In this document: positions 35,149 to 47,599 of the stretch, piece by piece
How positions within the stretch are numbered: position 1 is the first letter of the stretch
Layout: every line of letters starts with the position of its first letter
Source of the DNA: Vigna angularis
Lineage: Eukaryota; Streptophyta; Magnoliopsida; Fabales; Fabaceae
Reading direction: 5' to 3'
NCBI RefSeq assembly: GCF_016808095.1
Contig: NC_068974.1
Location: forward strand, 4,588,001-4,652,000
DNA length: 64,000 nucleotides
Position numbers and translations under genes: made by a program
The notes under the pieces: generated by a model
What the model was told of the DNA's origin: nothing
Seen by the model: only the letters and a program-made list of their open reading frames with translations
Databases searched by the model: none

Positions 35149-36097
35149 TACTAGTATAAAAACACCGTATAATGTCGGTGTTTTTTGGTCTTTCATGTCG
35201 AAATTAAGGTCGACATCTATCAGGAGATGTTAAATTGACGTTGAATTTAAAAAATTCGATGTTACCTTAATTAACGTTGAATTTTGTTAATATACAACGT
35301 TAATCAATTTTTTTAATTAATTGTGATCCTTTGTGATACTTTTTTACAACTCTACGAAGACCTAAAAAACAGAAAAACAACAAATTTCAATTTTTGGTAT
35401 TTTATAAAGTACGAACTATGAACGTGCAGTGTAGTATCAACAATAAACAAGTTCAACCAAATAACAACAAACAAGTTCAACCAAACAATCACAACAAACA
35501 AGTTCAATCAAACAACAACAAGAAAGAAGTTTAACAAATAAGTTCTTCAAAACGAAAACAAAAACTAACCTTCAAAAGGTGGGTTCGTCGGAATAAAGTG
35601 TTGTTACCCGTGAGAGAGAAAGCAGAATGCGCTTATAAACCTGCGTTTGTATCAAATGAAGGAAAGATTACATGTGATGACTGTCAAACTTTATTCGAGA
35701 AATGTTTGAGCAGAAAAAAGGGTCTTGCGTGCACTAAGATAAAGTGAATGAATCTTCAATCTTCCGCTCAAATTTTTATTGAATTCACTAACATTTTGAC
35801 GTCTAACCATAGGGCATTCAACGTTTTATAACATTTTGACGTCTAACGCTAGGGCACCCGACGCCATACGTAAGTATATTTTCACCTTCGGGCCAAATAT
35901 TTTTGCAAAATTTATCCAATAGGACGTCAAACATCTCAATATTCGATGTCTTATAACAAATTGACGTCGAATTACAGTTCTAAATGACGTCTAATAATTG
36001 TATTTATTTACAAAAATACCACCGGTCATTTTTAACGTTGGCTTTTCAATGGTTGGACGTTGAACGCGTAACATTATACGCTGTTTTTGTACTAGTG
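35149..36097. mobile_element. Non-autonomous CACTA element, 949 bp, TSD ATA
   Basis: Terminal inverted repeats: left TACTAGTATAAAAACACCG, right (complement) CACTAGTACAAAAACAGCG; both continue with TATAATG. The left first base is mutated from C. Flanks are ATA at 35146-35148 and 36098-36100, the 3-bp duplication of CACTA transposons. Internally it has repeated 'GACGTC-TAA' words and no coding capacity. Related in motif to the larger CACTA at 55303-58782. Confidence 0.8.
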
Positions 36098-36100
36098 ATA

Positions 36101-36497
36101 TACCTGAAATAAAAAATTAATTTTATATAAGTAACTAGATAAACTAATTTTATATAAATAATTGCTCATACATAAATGAATTAGGATAATATTAGAATTA
36201 GGATAATATTAAACTTTTCTTTTCCCGAAGCAAGTTTCAAGAAATCTTGCTTATGAAAGTACGATGGGATCTCAAAGTCTTTGCCAAATGTAGTAGAGTC
36301 TTTCCCAATAGGATATTAAAGGCTTATCTGCAATATTATCTTAAAGTTGATGTAATACACGAAGAGGGTCGTCCACGTGCCTGCTGTTACATGAAAAAAT
36401 ATTTAAGTTTGGACATCAATAACATGTAAAGTTTAAAATTGAGAAGTGTATAGTAGGAGTCCATACCAGGGGGTCAGAAATAGAACCAACCAATTGT
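36101..36497. other. Unassigned stretch
   Basis: A 60-codon plus-strand ORF (36247-36429, with HEEGRPRACCYMKKY) shows no family I recognise. It is likely noise or a remnant of the adjacent CACTA relic. Confidence 0.3.
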
Positions 36498-37146
36498 TTA
36501 GGCTAGGCGAGAAAATATTGAAATGCCATTTGCCATAGTGAAAATCTCATCTCTTGGCACATGAACTATCGCATCTAGTATGACAATCTCGTCCACCGAG
36601 ACCTTTACCTCATCATCTAATAACTTTATACCATTAACTATAGTGCTTACCTCAAACACTATTTCACGAGCCATTATCATCGTCACGATACAATATAAAA
36701 CATATAGTTGACATAGATTAGTATCGTCCATGTTGTCTCCTAGGATGTTGGAGGTAAACAACTACCTTTATCGCTTCTACTTGTCAGAGTCAATGTTAGC
36801 TTATACAAAAAGTAAATTATTGAAAAAAATTATTATTAATTTTACTTGTGGGAAGCCAAACATGTTCCCTTATAGGAGATGGATGAAGGCGCATTCCATA
36901 ACTCTCAAATTATTGCTGAAACTAGCACATATCCCTTTTAGTCACTTCTAAAGTGACTTCATCATACAACTGCACCTTGATCTTCTTTGTGATCTACTAC
37001 GCCAACCTTTCTTCATACTCTTGACTGTGTGTATGAAGTGTGACGCGAGAAGCCGCTAAAATAATTCCTAATGCCTATGTTGGATCTAGTAGCACACACT
37101 CGTTCAGGGTGCTCAAGTTGTCCAATTGCAATAGTAAGAATATCAT
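36498..37146 (-). pseudogene. Remnant of a CACTA-type second protein (DUF8039-like)
   Basis: On the minus strand, the 5' part (about 37060-37146) reads DDILTIAIGQLEHPERVCATRSNIGIRNYF, and the 3' part (36498-36640) DEVKVSVDEIVILDAIV then HVPRDEIFTMANGISIF. Both resemble segments of the plant CACTA-encoded protein that lies N-terminal to an Ulp1-like domain. Stops and frameshifts separate them. It lies outside the ends of the 949-bp CACTA element. The assignment rests on recalled pattern resemblance. Confidence 0.4.
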
Positions 37147-38360
37147 GATGACTGATGAGTGCATATTTATGCCCTGATTTGCCCTTTAATATTTAATTAT
37201 TAATTGATTTTTGTACTTTAATAGAATATTTTAATTAAGATTTGTTATAATCTCATTTATTTAGCATGAGATACAAAAACATGTTAAAAATATTTTTTTA
37301 GTTACATAAATGTTCTTTGGACATTTTAAGTTGTGTTAGTGCAACTACAACATGGAGGTGTAGAAATCCAAGAATAGCAAAGTCAATCCAAGTATAGCAT
37401 GAAAAAGTGAAGTAATTTGGCTAAGCCAAGAAGAAGAACATGCAACCAATATTGGATCTTGTGACTTTCTCTATTTTCTCTACTATAAGAGCTTTTATAA
37501 TTCATAAATGTTTATGATTAAAAATAATTTGGGGTAAATATATCTTAAGATATTTTATTTGATACTGTTATATAATTACCTTATTTAACTATATCAATAA
37601 ATATAATAAAGATAATATTTGCCAAATCTTTTTTAATCTAGCAAATATCTTCTCAAATATTTTTAGATCTCCACAATAATCAAATATATCTGGAAGATAT
37701 TGGATTATTTAGAAGATAATTGTAGGAGATTACATTATCACAAAGAAGGTTACAACAACAAAAAAACCTAAAACAAACCCCAATCAAATTTCTATATAAA
37801 GAGACTTACGGAAACACATTAGGGAAGCTTAAGAACCCTTTGGAGGATTCAAATTCCGTCCTCCCTCTCTTCTCTCATGTTCTCCACCCTTTCTTTTTCT
37901 ATTTTCATATTATTTCTATATTCCATGGAGTGTCAATCCTCTAGGGTTGATTCTACTGTAATTTCTTAACTAGATTATGAAGTTAGATGAATAAATTTGT
38001 TTGTTCTTTTGATTCTTATTGTGATTTATTTTTATCTATGTCTTGTTTCTTCTTAATAAAGTAAAAATAATGATTTTTACATTATAGTGATTTAACATGA
38101 TGTTAAATCTACATAACATATCAATCATATGAGTCCAAGGATTTTTATTTTTAACTAAGAATTTACTTTGATTAAAGGTAGAAACTTTAATGTGATTGAG
38201 TAAGTTTTCGCTAATAATTGAGAATGTACTTTGATTAAAGGTGAAAACTTTAACAAGAATTAATTAAGAATGTACTTTGGTTAATTATATTTTTACTTCA
38301 TATAAGAGGTAAAAGAATAGACAAGAATAGGCATAATAATATTTAATTGAGAATGTACTT
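37147..38360 (+). mobile_element. Probable solo LTR or LTR relic
   Basis: Begins TGATGAGTGCATATTTATGCCC, a common start of legume LTRs. It has 'ctatataaagagactt' as a TATA region near 37793 and a CT-rich leader (37860-37900), and it ends with reiterated 'gaatgtactttgattaaagg' phrases (38160-38290). No coding sequence and no second copy in the window, so the limits are estimates. Confidence 0.4.
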
Positions 38361-39944
38361 TTACTACAACAATAGGTAAATACTGTCAGATTTACCGTTG
38401 GCTCATTGAAGTGGTTTTTTTCGATGAATAAATCTACCAATAAGCATCATGTCTCGTTACTTAATTAGCGATTTGGGTTTCAAATGTATAATGTATGATC
38501 TTAATTTAATATATTGCTTTATATTTTAATGTTCGTTGTTGTTTATTTATATGGTCTAGTGGGTAAATGATGATTGTCCATTCAAACTGATAATGTACAC
38601 TACGTGAAATTATTATGGTTGGTGGAAATGTTAGCTACGTGCATATTTCAATGTGTCTTGATGATGTAATGTAGATTTATGTTTGGTGTGCTATAATATG
38701 TGAATGGATGGAAAGAATGTCTAGAAGGCTGACACATATATGCTTGATGATTAATATTTGTTGTTTTTAGGGTTTGCTAATGTAATTTATCCATTATTGT
38801 ACAAGGTTTTGGGGTTTTGATCAGGGGTTGTGGCACATAACGTGTGGAAGGTTCCAACACACTAGGTTAAAGCTGGTTATAAAAGTGTCATTGTTGAACG
38901 ACTGTAGTTGAAGTCAAGTGTCCAAGATTTCATCATTTCCAAGTAGGTAAAGTTCGCCCTCTTGTCTTTGCCTTTCTTCATTTTGGCTATTAATTGCGTC
39001 ATGAATTGGGATCGAATTATAATTGAATTTGTTTTGTAAAAGTTTCAATTTGAGCATGTATGAATTGTCTATTTTGATCATAGCCTTGATGGGAATTAAA
39101 TTGTGCAATTTGAGCATAGAAAGTTATGCAGATTTTTTAGGCACTATTGTATCTGACACACACACACACACACATATTTATTGACTTTCAAAATGATTCC
39201 TCTTTGATAATGGTATTAAATGTAAGGAGTTCTTTCCAAAAAAATTCCAATATGACTTTATCACATTATAGTAAATCACCATTTTTCCCAAAACCTAAAC
39301 CTAAAAGTAATGATGTGTAAGTGTGATTAACCAACATCACCATGGACATAAACAAGCCAATGCATGAAGAGGTTATACACTTTAACTCCTACTGCATCAG
39401 CCCTTTAACTGTTCTTAGGGAGTAAAACGCATGAACCAATGAGTTTTATACTCAAGAAAACTTTTGGACATATAGCACCTTACCAAACTAGAAGCAACTA
39501 GCAACTCCTAATTTAATTTGCACTAGCACCTACAAAATTCCAACAACATGTGCATGCATCTACACTAAACATAAAAGGGACTTCAACAACTTCTACTTCA
39601 TCCAAATTAAGTGAGGAAAATGTCCAACAACCTCCAAAGTCGCAACAACTTCCATTAATTTCCCTTAACCAAAGGCTAAAACACTTAAACAACACCTAAC
39701 AATTCTTATAACATTCTAGATGACTCTTCACATCTCCAACATAAGTCAAATAGGTAGTCAAAGTACCACTCCAACAGGCTGCCAACATTACACTTCCACC
39801 CAAAATGTGTCTCCTTAGCAACCTTACCTTCTCTTAAGTTCTGCCAACGCAAGATCCGAGGAAAATAAACAAAAATTGCACCAATCTATTGTACCTATCA
39901 ATCTCAATTTATAAACAAATAAATATAACAAACCTGAACCCTCC
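38361..39944. other. Intergenic DNA with short CA microsatellite
   Basis: 'ctactacaacaatagg' at 38361 could be one CACTA-type end, but I found no partner. (CA)9 lies at 39157-39175. Nothing else supportable. Confidence 0.4.
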
Positions 39945-40977
39945 TGTTAGCATAAAGATGAAGTTTACAAGTTTTAATGATGCCCAAAATTAAGTCTCAA
40001 GTGTTCAAGTTGCAAGAAGACCTTCATGAAGACTTGTTTTGTGTTAAAGCTTTTGTAATTTAGTAGAATTATGTATAGGGTGTTGTTTATCCTTGATTCC
40101 ATGTATTGTGTGCTTTGAATTTCGTTTTTAGAATTAGAAAAATCTAAAAACTCATTTTGATAAGCAATAATCGATTACCAACTAATGATAATCAATTATC
40201 CATAATCGATTATTACTTACCATAATCGATTACCATAACTAGCCGTTGGAGTTTTTAGGCATGTGTTTTACCGTTGTGCATTCATTAAATGCATAATCGA
40301 TTACTATAAATGGATAATCGATTATCACACGTTAAATGGCTAACAACAAATTTTTGGAGGTGTCCTTGAGTGAGGTCTTTATAAAGATGTTTTAGACTCT
40401 CATTCTAACACACACAATTGAACTTGAAAAGTAAAGTGTGATCTAGGGTTTGTGTAACTCTTGTGTTATGGCTTTAAGAACTTGGTGTTGGCATAGAGCA
40501 AGAACTTTCACTAGGAGTGTGATCGAGTGTTGTTATTGCTGCTAAGTGAAGCCCGTCATCCTTTGTGAAGATTCAAAGGAAGTATTCATCCTTTGTGAAT
40601 AATTCAGAGGAGGTGTTCATCCCTTGTGGTTTTCAGGGGAAGTGATTAGCATCTCTTGGGGTAACAAGAGAGGTGTTTCTAAACCCCTTAAACTTGTCTT
40701 TCTATGTGATTGTAATTGTTTATTTGTTTTGTGATAGTGGAAGTTAATCTCTATTTGGGATTAACAACTGGACATAGGATCATTGGGATCTGAACCAGTA
40801 TAAAATTACTTGGGAAAATCTTTTTTCCCTACACTCTTTATTGTTGTTGATATTATTTTTTAAGTAAAGTTTATAAAGAGAAAAGAAAAAATATTTTTAA
40901 AGCACAAGAAATCAATTCACGCCGTCATCTTGATTTTTGTCCAAACACGTTAACCATTCTGTTGCACCTCTCTAACA
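39945..40977 (+). mobile_element. 5' LTR of a decayed Sirevirus-like copia element
   Basis: TG at 39945 and CA at 40976-40977, followed after two bases by an initiator-Met PBS (TGGTATCAGAGC, 40980-40991). It contains at least five ATAATCGATTA palindromes between 40165 and 40330. The segment 40770-40850 (GGACATAGGATC, ACCAGTATAAAATTAC, CCCTACACTCTTTATT) is colinear with the 962-bp LTR family. Confidence 0.8.
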
Positions 40978-40979
40978 AT

Positions 40980-40991
40980 TGGTATCAGAGC
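40980..40991 (+). other. Primer binding site, initiator-Met tRNA (decayed Sirevirus copy)
   Basis: TGGTATCAGAGC, exact, two bases after the LTR. Confidence 0.85.
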
Positions 40992-41017
40992 TTTCTTTAA
41001 TAGTTACTGAAATTTTT

Positions 41018-41880
41018 TTGACGAAAATGTCTGGACAATATCAAAACATTTGCACAAGGTGCTTCAATTGACAGAGCTCCACTTTTTGTTGGGAAAAATT
41101 ATGCTTTTTGGAAAATAAAAATGCAAATATTTTTAGAGTCTATCAATATTGGTATTTGGGATGTTGTTGAAAATGGTCCTTTTGTTCCTACTATTACTGT
41201 TAATAACATGCAAGAACCTAAGCCCTATGCCTAATGGACTGTTGTTGAGAAAAAAAGGGCTCAATATGATGTTAGGAGCAGAAATATTATTTCATCTGCT
41301 TCAATCCTGGACGATTTTTATAGGATTTCTATTTGTAAAATCACTCAGGAAATGTGGGAAATTTTAAGAGTAACTCATGAAGGCACAAATGATGTTAAGC
41401 GTGCTCGAAAGAATTCTTTAGTTAAAGAATATGAGATGTTCCGGATGAACTATCCAGTTTAAGTAAGAATTTTACACGATGTGCAAAATCATTTTACACA
41501 CGTCATCAATCAACTATCTAGTTTAAGTAAAAATTTTGACATTAAAGAGTTAAATAATTAAAATTCTAAAATCTTTGAACAAGACATGACAGCCAAAAGT
41601 CACAGCCATCATAGAGTCACAAAATCTTGCAACTATGTTTATGGCGGCTCTGTTTGGTAAATTAAGATAGCACGAGATTGAAAGAAGAATAAGATCAAGG
41701 AATAAAAAGAAACATTGCTTTTAAATATGAGATTGTCAATAATAAATGCGTCAAAGACAATGATGATTTTGATTGCGAAGATCTAGACCAATTGATAAAA
41801 ATGCTCACAAAGTTAATGAAGAACAAAGAAAAATACAAAGATTGCAAAAAAAAAAGAATCAAGGATCCTCCTTAAAATTT
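41018..41880 (+). pseudogene. Sirevirus-like gag pseudogene
   Basis: Begins ATGTCTGGACAATATC and, after a frameshift, reads GASIDRAPLFVGKNYAFWK, INIGIWDVVENGPFVP, SRNIISSASILDDFYRIS, EMWEILRVTHEGTNDVKRA, clearly orthologous to the gag at 25747-27189. Several stops and frameshifts follow from about 41235. The sequence ends before the zinc knuckle region at about 41880. Confidence 0.85.
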
Positions 41881-43700
41881 TGGTGTTGTTGGTTTAATCA
41901 AGCTTCAATCATACCTTAATATGCACTAAGAGCTTGATCCATCATTACCAATGCTAATATGACCATGTTGTTGAAATTATAGGGAAAACACTAGAGAGTG
42001 AGGGGGGGGGGGTGTTGAATAGTGTTTTAGAATTTTCTTCGTAAATCAGTGTCTAATAGTTTGTAAAGATGATATGCAAAAGTTTTAAGATGATTGGACA
42101 CTATGTTTTAATACTGTGAGTGAATGGAAAATGTTCTAGATCGAGAAGCAATAAATGACAAATGTTTATACTAGTTCACTCAACCTGAGTTGCATCAAAT
42201 TCTCCCATAAGAACTCTTATGAAGTTTTACTAATCTTTTCCAAGATTACACGAGTTTTTCCTGTCTAGGATCTCATCATGTATTCTCATCACTCTTGGTT
42301 ACAATGAGTATCAGCACCACTACTGGTTTCCTAGTCAACCTGGCTAGACCGAGTGTAGCCTCTCAAAGATCTAACCCTAAACAACTCTTTAGACGTTCAA
42401 CTCAACTTGAGCTAAACAACCAAGTATTTGAGTTCTCTCTAAAACTTAAAACAAATCCAAAAATGAATTTTGTACAAGATACAGATGAATGACTCAATGA
42501 GAGGATGTGGGTTCAAATACAATACAATCTATAACACTTGAAAGTGTTTCTTTCTTTACAAAAATTTCTCTCTCAAAAGATATTGAGCGTTAGACGATGT
42601 AAGAATACTTTGGGCTTTTCTTTTCTCTCTTTTCTTATTGCTTCTCTTCTTATGTTATTATGCACTTTTTTATCAACTATATCTTCTCTTTAAGCTTTCT
42701 TCTACATATATATAGCTTCTCTAGTAATATGACCATTGGACCAAGAAGTTGACTTCTTAAGAGTTTATAGTTTTCGATGTGAAGTAGAACTTTAGTCTAC
42801 TTTGCAAGGTCTAGAGTTTTTTCTCATAGCCTTAAGAAAATTTTGAACTTATTCAATGTGACAGAGCAAATGACTTCGAGGAAATATTTTCATAATGTTT
42901 TTCTTTTCTCGTAATATTTTTCTCTTCATTGTCGTGACTCTGATCATATCTTTCTTCGTTGAGTGATGCAACAACATTTCATGAGGTACCAGGTTAGCAA
43001 GGTAAAAAAAAATGAAGAAGGAAAAAAGGAATCAGAGGAAGAAGAGAAAGTTAATTTATAACAAGAAAGAAAAATTAAAAAAAAAAACAGAAATGGAAAA
43101 TTGAGAACAACGACTATAAAAGTCAAGCTATACTGCCTAGCAGTGTCGAGATGTGCTTCCGAATTGTGCTATTGGACTGTGTTTCCAAGCTGTGCTATCG
43201 AGCTGTGTTGCCGAGCTATACCAGACTTATTAACATTCATCATAAAATGTTTAATTGTTTTAGGATTTTTGATGGTCAATTTCTATTCCCGAAGAACTTG
43301 CATACAACCTTTGCAAAGTATGCAAGGGGGAGAGAATTTAAGAATTATGGAAAATATCATTATGTGAACTGTAAATTACTAACAAGGAATTGCTTTAAGA
43401 AAATCACGCCCATAAATTTAGAGACGGTGGCTTTAGTAATTTTAAATAGACAAGTTTCAAAGAAAAATGGATCTATATATCTTTGTTAATTAATAGTTAT
43501 TTATTTATTTATAAACTTTTTGTGAGCAAGTATTCTTTTCAATTATTTTACAGTAATTGGTTATTTATTTGTTTTAATATTTATTTATTTTGAAATAATT
43601 TGATTTCCTATTTAATATTTAATGGTTTAGTAATATAAATTAATAAAAAAATTGAATTCACTTTTATAATTTTATGTTCATACTATAATATTTAATATAA
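41881..43700 (-). mobile_element. Possible LTR relic in reverse orientation and flanking DNA
   Basis: 41965-42990 on the minus strand ends with a C-run next to 'ctctctagtgttttcc' (plus 41985-42015), a common 3' border of copia LTRs. It has a TATA-like 'ctatatatatgtagaag' region (about 42700) upstream. No matching LTR found. 43101-43489 has overlapping ORFs with no recognisable domain. Confidence 0.3.
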
Positions 43701-43707
43701 TTTTATA

Positions 43708-43886
43708 TTAACACTAAAGGTTATAACAAAAACCTGAAAAATATTAACCCATGATATAAAATTTATTTCCTTGCGGACATATATCTCCACATTAATGGTT
43801 ACACTACATCGTAGAGATTTTTATACTCTAGATATTATTCATTTCTATATCTCCAACAGATGAACAATTTCACCTCTTCATTGTAA
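43708..43886. repeat. Copy A of a 175-bp dispersed duplication
   Basis: Over 90% identical by eye to 45539-45712, from 'attaacact-aaaggttat' to 'tctccaacag-atgaacaatttcacct'. Copy B is the 3' flank of the small peptide gene at 45737-46005. Here there is no recognisable peptide gene beside it. Confidence 0.8.
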
Positions 43887-44009
43887 AATCTGAAATATAA
43901 TGAAATGTTGCAAAATTTATTTCTAGCTTCTTATACTCTTGGGTCACACTTAGTATCACTATTCTTTCACTGTCCTCTAACTTCCTTCCATTATAGGAGC
44001 TTAGAGGCT

Positions 44010-44147
44010 TCATACAGTCATCATTTCCTCAATCACACTTTCATCAAACACCTTCAATGTACCAAACCCCCATGACATTATATTCATTCCACTACTGTTT
44101 TGTTTTGAGAGAAGTTGTCCTATCATGATGCCTGAATGTGCTTCCAT
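44010..44147 (-). pseudogene. Unassigned 45-codon open segment, possible gene fragment
   Basis: ATG at 44147 gives MEAHSGIMIGQLLSKQ, MSWGFGTLKVF and DESVIEEMMTV, then TGA at 44010-44012. Codon usage and composition look protein-like, and coding-like readings continue past the stop (SL*APIMEGS). I do not recognise the family. It could be an exon of a decayed gene whose 3' flank is copy A of the duplication at 43708. Confidence 0.25.
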
Positions 44148-44649
44148 CAGTTATGTTAGACGAATAGGAATTTTATTAATAATACTTATATGTATGGGGT
44201 GTTTGATTATTATAGATATAATCTGTATGTTTGTATCTGGTTATTATGATTGTTTTTCGGTAGCTTACCCTATATGTGTTTGTATTGTGTGTTTGTGAAG
44301 GATGTTATTGATGATCGTATAATGTGTTATATACTTGAGCAGATGATATTGTAGATGTTCTAGAGGCATAGATTCGTAAGATGACGGGGAAATATTTGAG
44401 TTTCTTTAAAAAGTTTCTTTTGATATACACTTTTGAAAAAATATAATTGTAGTTGTTTTATTTTTTTAATCATTTTAATTACTTTTGGAATAATGTAATT
44501 AGACAAGACTTTCGAAACTATTATGTTTTGAATAAATCATGCATGTGTAACGATTAAGATTTTTGAAAAATTCATTTCTACACTATGAGTTTTTTTAAAC
44601 TCTTAGCAACATTAATACCAAACATACTAGACTCACAAAGGGAATAACT

Positions 44650-44797
44650 GCTCATACAAACCACAATCTCATTCAAATATAGCTACTAACCACATTTATA
44701 AAAAGGTATATTCACATGAAATGCTCATACAAACCACAATCTCGTTCAAATATAGCTACTAACCACATTTATAAAAAAGGTATATTCACATGAAATA
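44650..44797. repeat. Tandem duplication of about 73 bp (two copies)
   Basis: 'gctcatacaaaccacaatctc' through 'ttcacatgaaat' occurs twice in direct succession with two differences (cattc/cgttc and one extra A). Confidence 0.9.
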
Positions 44798-45538
44798 CAA
44801 GGTAATATGTACTCTTTAATCTCCTATAACCTTACATTCCACTCGTCTAGAAACTAAACACGTCCAAGTTTATAATATGTTATGTTATCTCCCATTTTAC
44901 TCGCACAATGCATCTAATACAATATACTTCCAGTACAATAAGCGGAACAAAGAGCTATAATAATGTTAAACATCATAATTCTTTTCAAACGTGAAACTAG
45001 ATTACCCCATTTTACATTTCAGGGTACAAAACAGAGTTTCTCATATGATTTCTAGAATTCCAACATAACAACATTAATGAACAACATACACGAACATGTC
45101 AATATGGAAAATAATTGAGTCTCAACGGGGCAATAGTCTCTGGACACACAATTGGACAATAGTAGAGAAAGATAGTAATTGGTGTCAATTTAAAATAACA
45201 ACATTTATAATATTTAATTATAGACAATGCAGAAATTCAATCTGTTAAGAAGCATTTAAACACAACCTCGTAGTAAAAATTGAAAAGGAAGAGTAAAACA
45301 TGGTTTAAGTTCCTATAAAAGAACATAACGTCAATTTTATTTGTAGAAACATTTCCAGGATTACTATTATAGAATTGAACTTTAATTCACCATACACCAA
45401 GTGAATTATGACCAACAAAGAAAAAAAAAGTAAACAGCAGAGACAATAATAAACACGTTTATGCACAAGCACCCGTGCAACAGTGAATACCCATAATAAA
45501 GAACAGCAACACATAGTTATAACAAAAACCTGAAAAAA

Positions 45539-45712
45539 TATTAACACTGTAAAGGTTATAACAAAAACCTGAAAAATATTAAGCCATAATATAAAATTTA
45601 TTTCCTTGTGGACATATATCTCCACATTAATGGTTATACTACATCGTAGAGATTTTTATACTCTAGATATTGTTCATTTCTATATCTCCAGCAGGATGAA
45701 CAGCTTCACCTA
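45539..45712. repeat. Copy B of the 175-bp duplication
   Basis: Matches 43708-43886. It lies 25 bp beyond the stop codon of the small peptide gene, so it may be part of that gene's 3' UTR. Confidence 0.8.
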
Positions 45713-45736
45713 CTCTATACATATACCATATTACAG

Positions 45737-46005
45737 CTATACTAATAAGCAGATAACAAGAATCACTAAACACAGAAGTCCTATCTTGAATGAATTTTGA
45801 TAGGGTGTGGGAGAATTTGCAGAGGGTTCCAAGCTTCCAGTAAACTACACGATGAAAGAAGAATTCTTATTAGAGTGGAATATCATCACCATGAAAATAG
45901 AAAACGTATATAAGAACTGGAAAATACCTTTGCATTGTCAAGAGCCATAGTTGGAGTATCAAGAAAGAAAAGAGAAGCAAAAAATAGGAAAACAATGGTC
46001 TTCAT
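45737..46005 (-). CDS. Small secreted or GPI-anchored peptide, 61 residues, two exons
   Basis: Exon 1, 45928-46005 (26 codons), has a signal peptide, MKTIVFLFFASLFF, likely cleaved after TMA. Exon 2, 45737-45844 (35 codons plus TAG), has a short Ser/Pro/Thr segment, SANSPTPYQ, and a hydrophobic C-terminus, IGLLCLVILVICLLV. Splice motifs are good (AAG|GTATTT; TCGTGTAG|TTT), phase 0, with an 83-bp intron. A TATA box, TATAAATA, lies at 46059-46066, 54 bp upstream. The architecture (signal, tiny mature part, C-terminal hydrophobic tail) resembles arabinogalactan peptides, but the Pro motif is minimal, so the assignment is open: AG-peptide-like or another membrane-anchored peptide. Called from splice sites, architecture and promoter, not from a family match. 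Confidence 0.6.
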
Positions 46006-46058
46006 GGTTGCATATAATGCTTAACTTTTTATGCATTCATGTGAAGAGGGTTGTGATA

Positions 46059-46066
46059 TATTTATA
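46059..46066 (-). promoter_or_regulatory. TATA box of the small peptide gene
   Basis: TATAAATA on the minus strand, 54 bp 5' of the ATG at 46005, which would leave a leader of about 25-30 nt. Confidence 0.6.
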
Positions 46067-46099
46067 GTCTCAATTCAATAAAATTAGAAATTGTATATA

Positions 46100-47580
46100 G
46101 TGCTGCAAAACACATTGTCAGTTCTCACCCACACCACTACCACTAGAGATAAAAGAAATTAAGAATTTTTATAAAAATATTAGTACAATGTTTTAATAGA
46201 ACAAACGTTTTTTATCTCAAAAAAAGGTGATGGAATCAAATAAAATGAAATATATGTTGACATCTTATGATAGTTAAGTGTAGATGTGATATAGGCAATG
46301 GTTAAAAATATTTTAGGTTTAGTTTCATTTTAATTCCATAGAAATACTATCTGAAAGGGCCTAATAAAAACACAACAACCTCATGTCAGCACTTGATGAA
46401 CAAATGCACAAATTAAGCCAAGGCCAAAAAAAAAACTCAAGTGAATTTAACTCTAATAATAATCATGATGAGCTTAGATTCGTTTTCTACTGTCATTATA
46501 CAACCTTAATATTTATAAAATTTAATTATACATTTAATCACGTAATTTTAAAAATGAGTACTTTTAAAATTTAATTGTATATTTAATCATCTAATTTGTT
46601 TTAAAAAAATAGTAATTTAAGTAGACTATTAATATATTACAACTATAATAGTTAATTATTCGCACAAATATTAGTAATAATAAACTTGACATCTTTTATA
46701 ATTAAAAGAATATTCAACCGCTTTTCAATAATTAGACAATATGAGTTAATGCAACCATCCAAGAAATCATAGTTTCATATAAATTTCAATATTGTAATGA
46801 TAAGAAATAATTTCTATAATTTGAGAATAATTATAAATATAAAAGAAATTATTATTAGAAATAATAATGAATCCATTAGAATAAATTATGAACATATAAA
46901 TATAACAATTATAAATATACAGGAAATCAAAACTAATTAACTAATAACAATATAATAATGTTACACTACAAAATTATATACACATTTAGTTATATATAAA
47001 TGTATGTGTGTATACAATAGAAAAAAAACACACTGAATTCTGAAAGTAGGAATGAATAAATGCAAAAATTTAAAATGATTGAACTATTATACAAGCATTT
47101 ACTTATATATATGAAAGTTGATAAACAAGTGGATACATATAAGCATTAGACCAAATGACAAATATATAACAGTAAATAGCTGCAGAATACTTTATCTATG
47201 AAAACTATTATTATAATTAATACAAATTAAAAATAAAAGATAAAGAAATTATAAGATAATGTAACGTTTAATGACTTAGTGACATAAGCATGTGCATTTT
47301 ATCCTTTCAATGTGAAAAGAAAAAAAAATCTCTCAAGGAATAATCTATATCAAACAAAAATAGCAAACTAAAAGGAATTAAGTTCAGGTTGAATAAGGAG
47401 CAATGACTGTGAACTGGAGAAAATCAGTGAAAGCAAAAGGCGAGGTTAACAGAGAGAAGGTCACGTAAAGCTGTGAGGTAAATCAAAGGGGGAAAAGAAA
47501 GAATGTCATCTGTTTACATTTATTACAGAGGGGAGAGGGCATCCCATTTTTATTTATTTTTTATTTAACGTGAGTGGTTT
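46100..47580. other. AT-rich intergenic DNA
   Basis: Very A/T-rich, many 'attataaatat' words, no ORF with family resemblance and no TE termini seen. Confidence 0.5.
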
Positions 47581-47599
47581 GAGTCTAAGCTTAATCAAG

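Noticed and set aside
43151..43489. Overlapping ORFs with a B3-like look (FDGQFLFPKNLHTTFAKYARG)
   Set aside because: Only a vague resemblance to a DNA-binding domain; no conserved core residues, no splice context and no promoter, so no gene is called.
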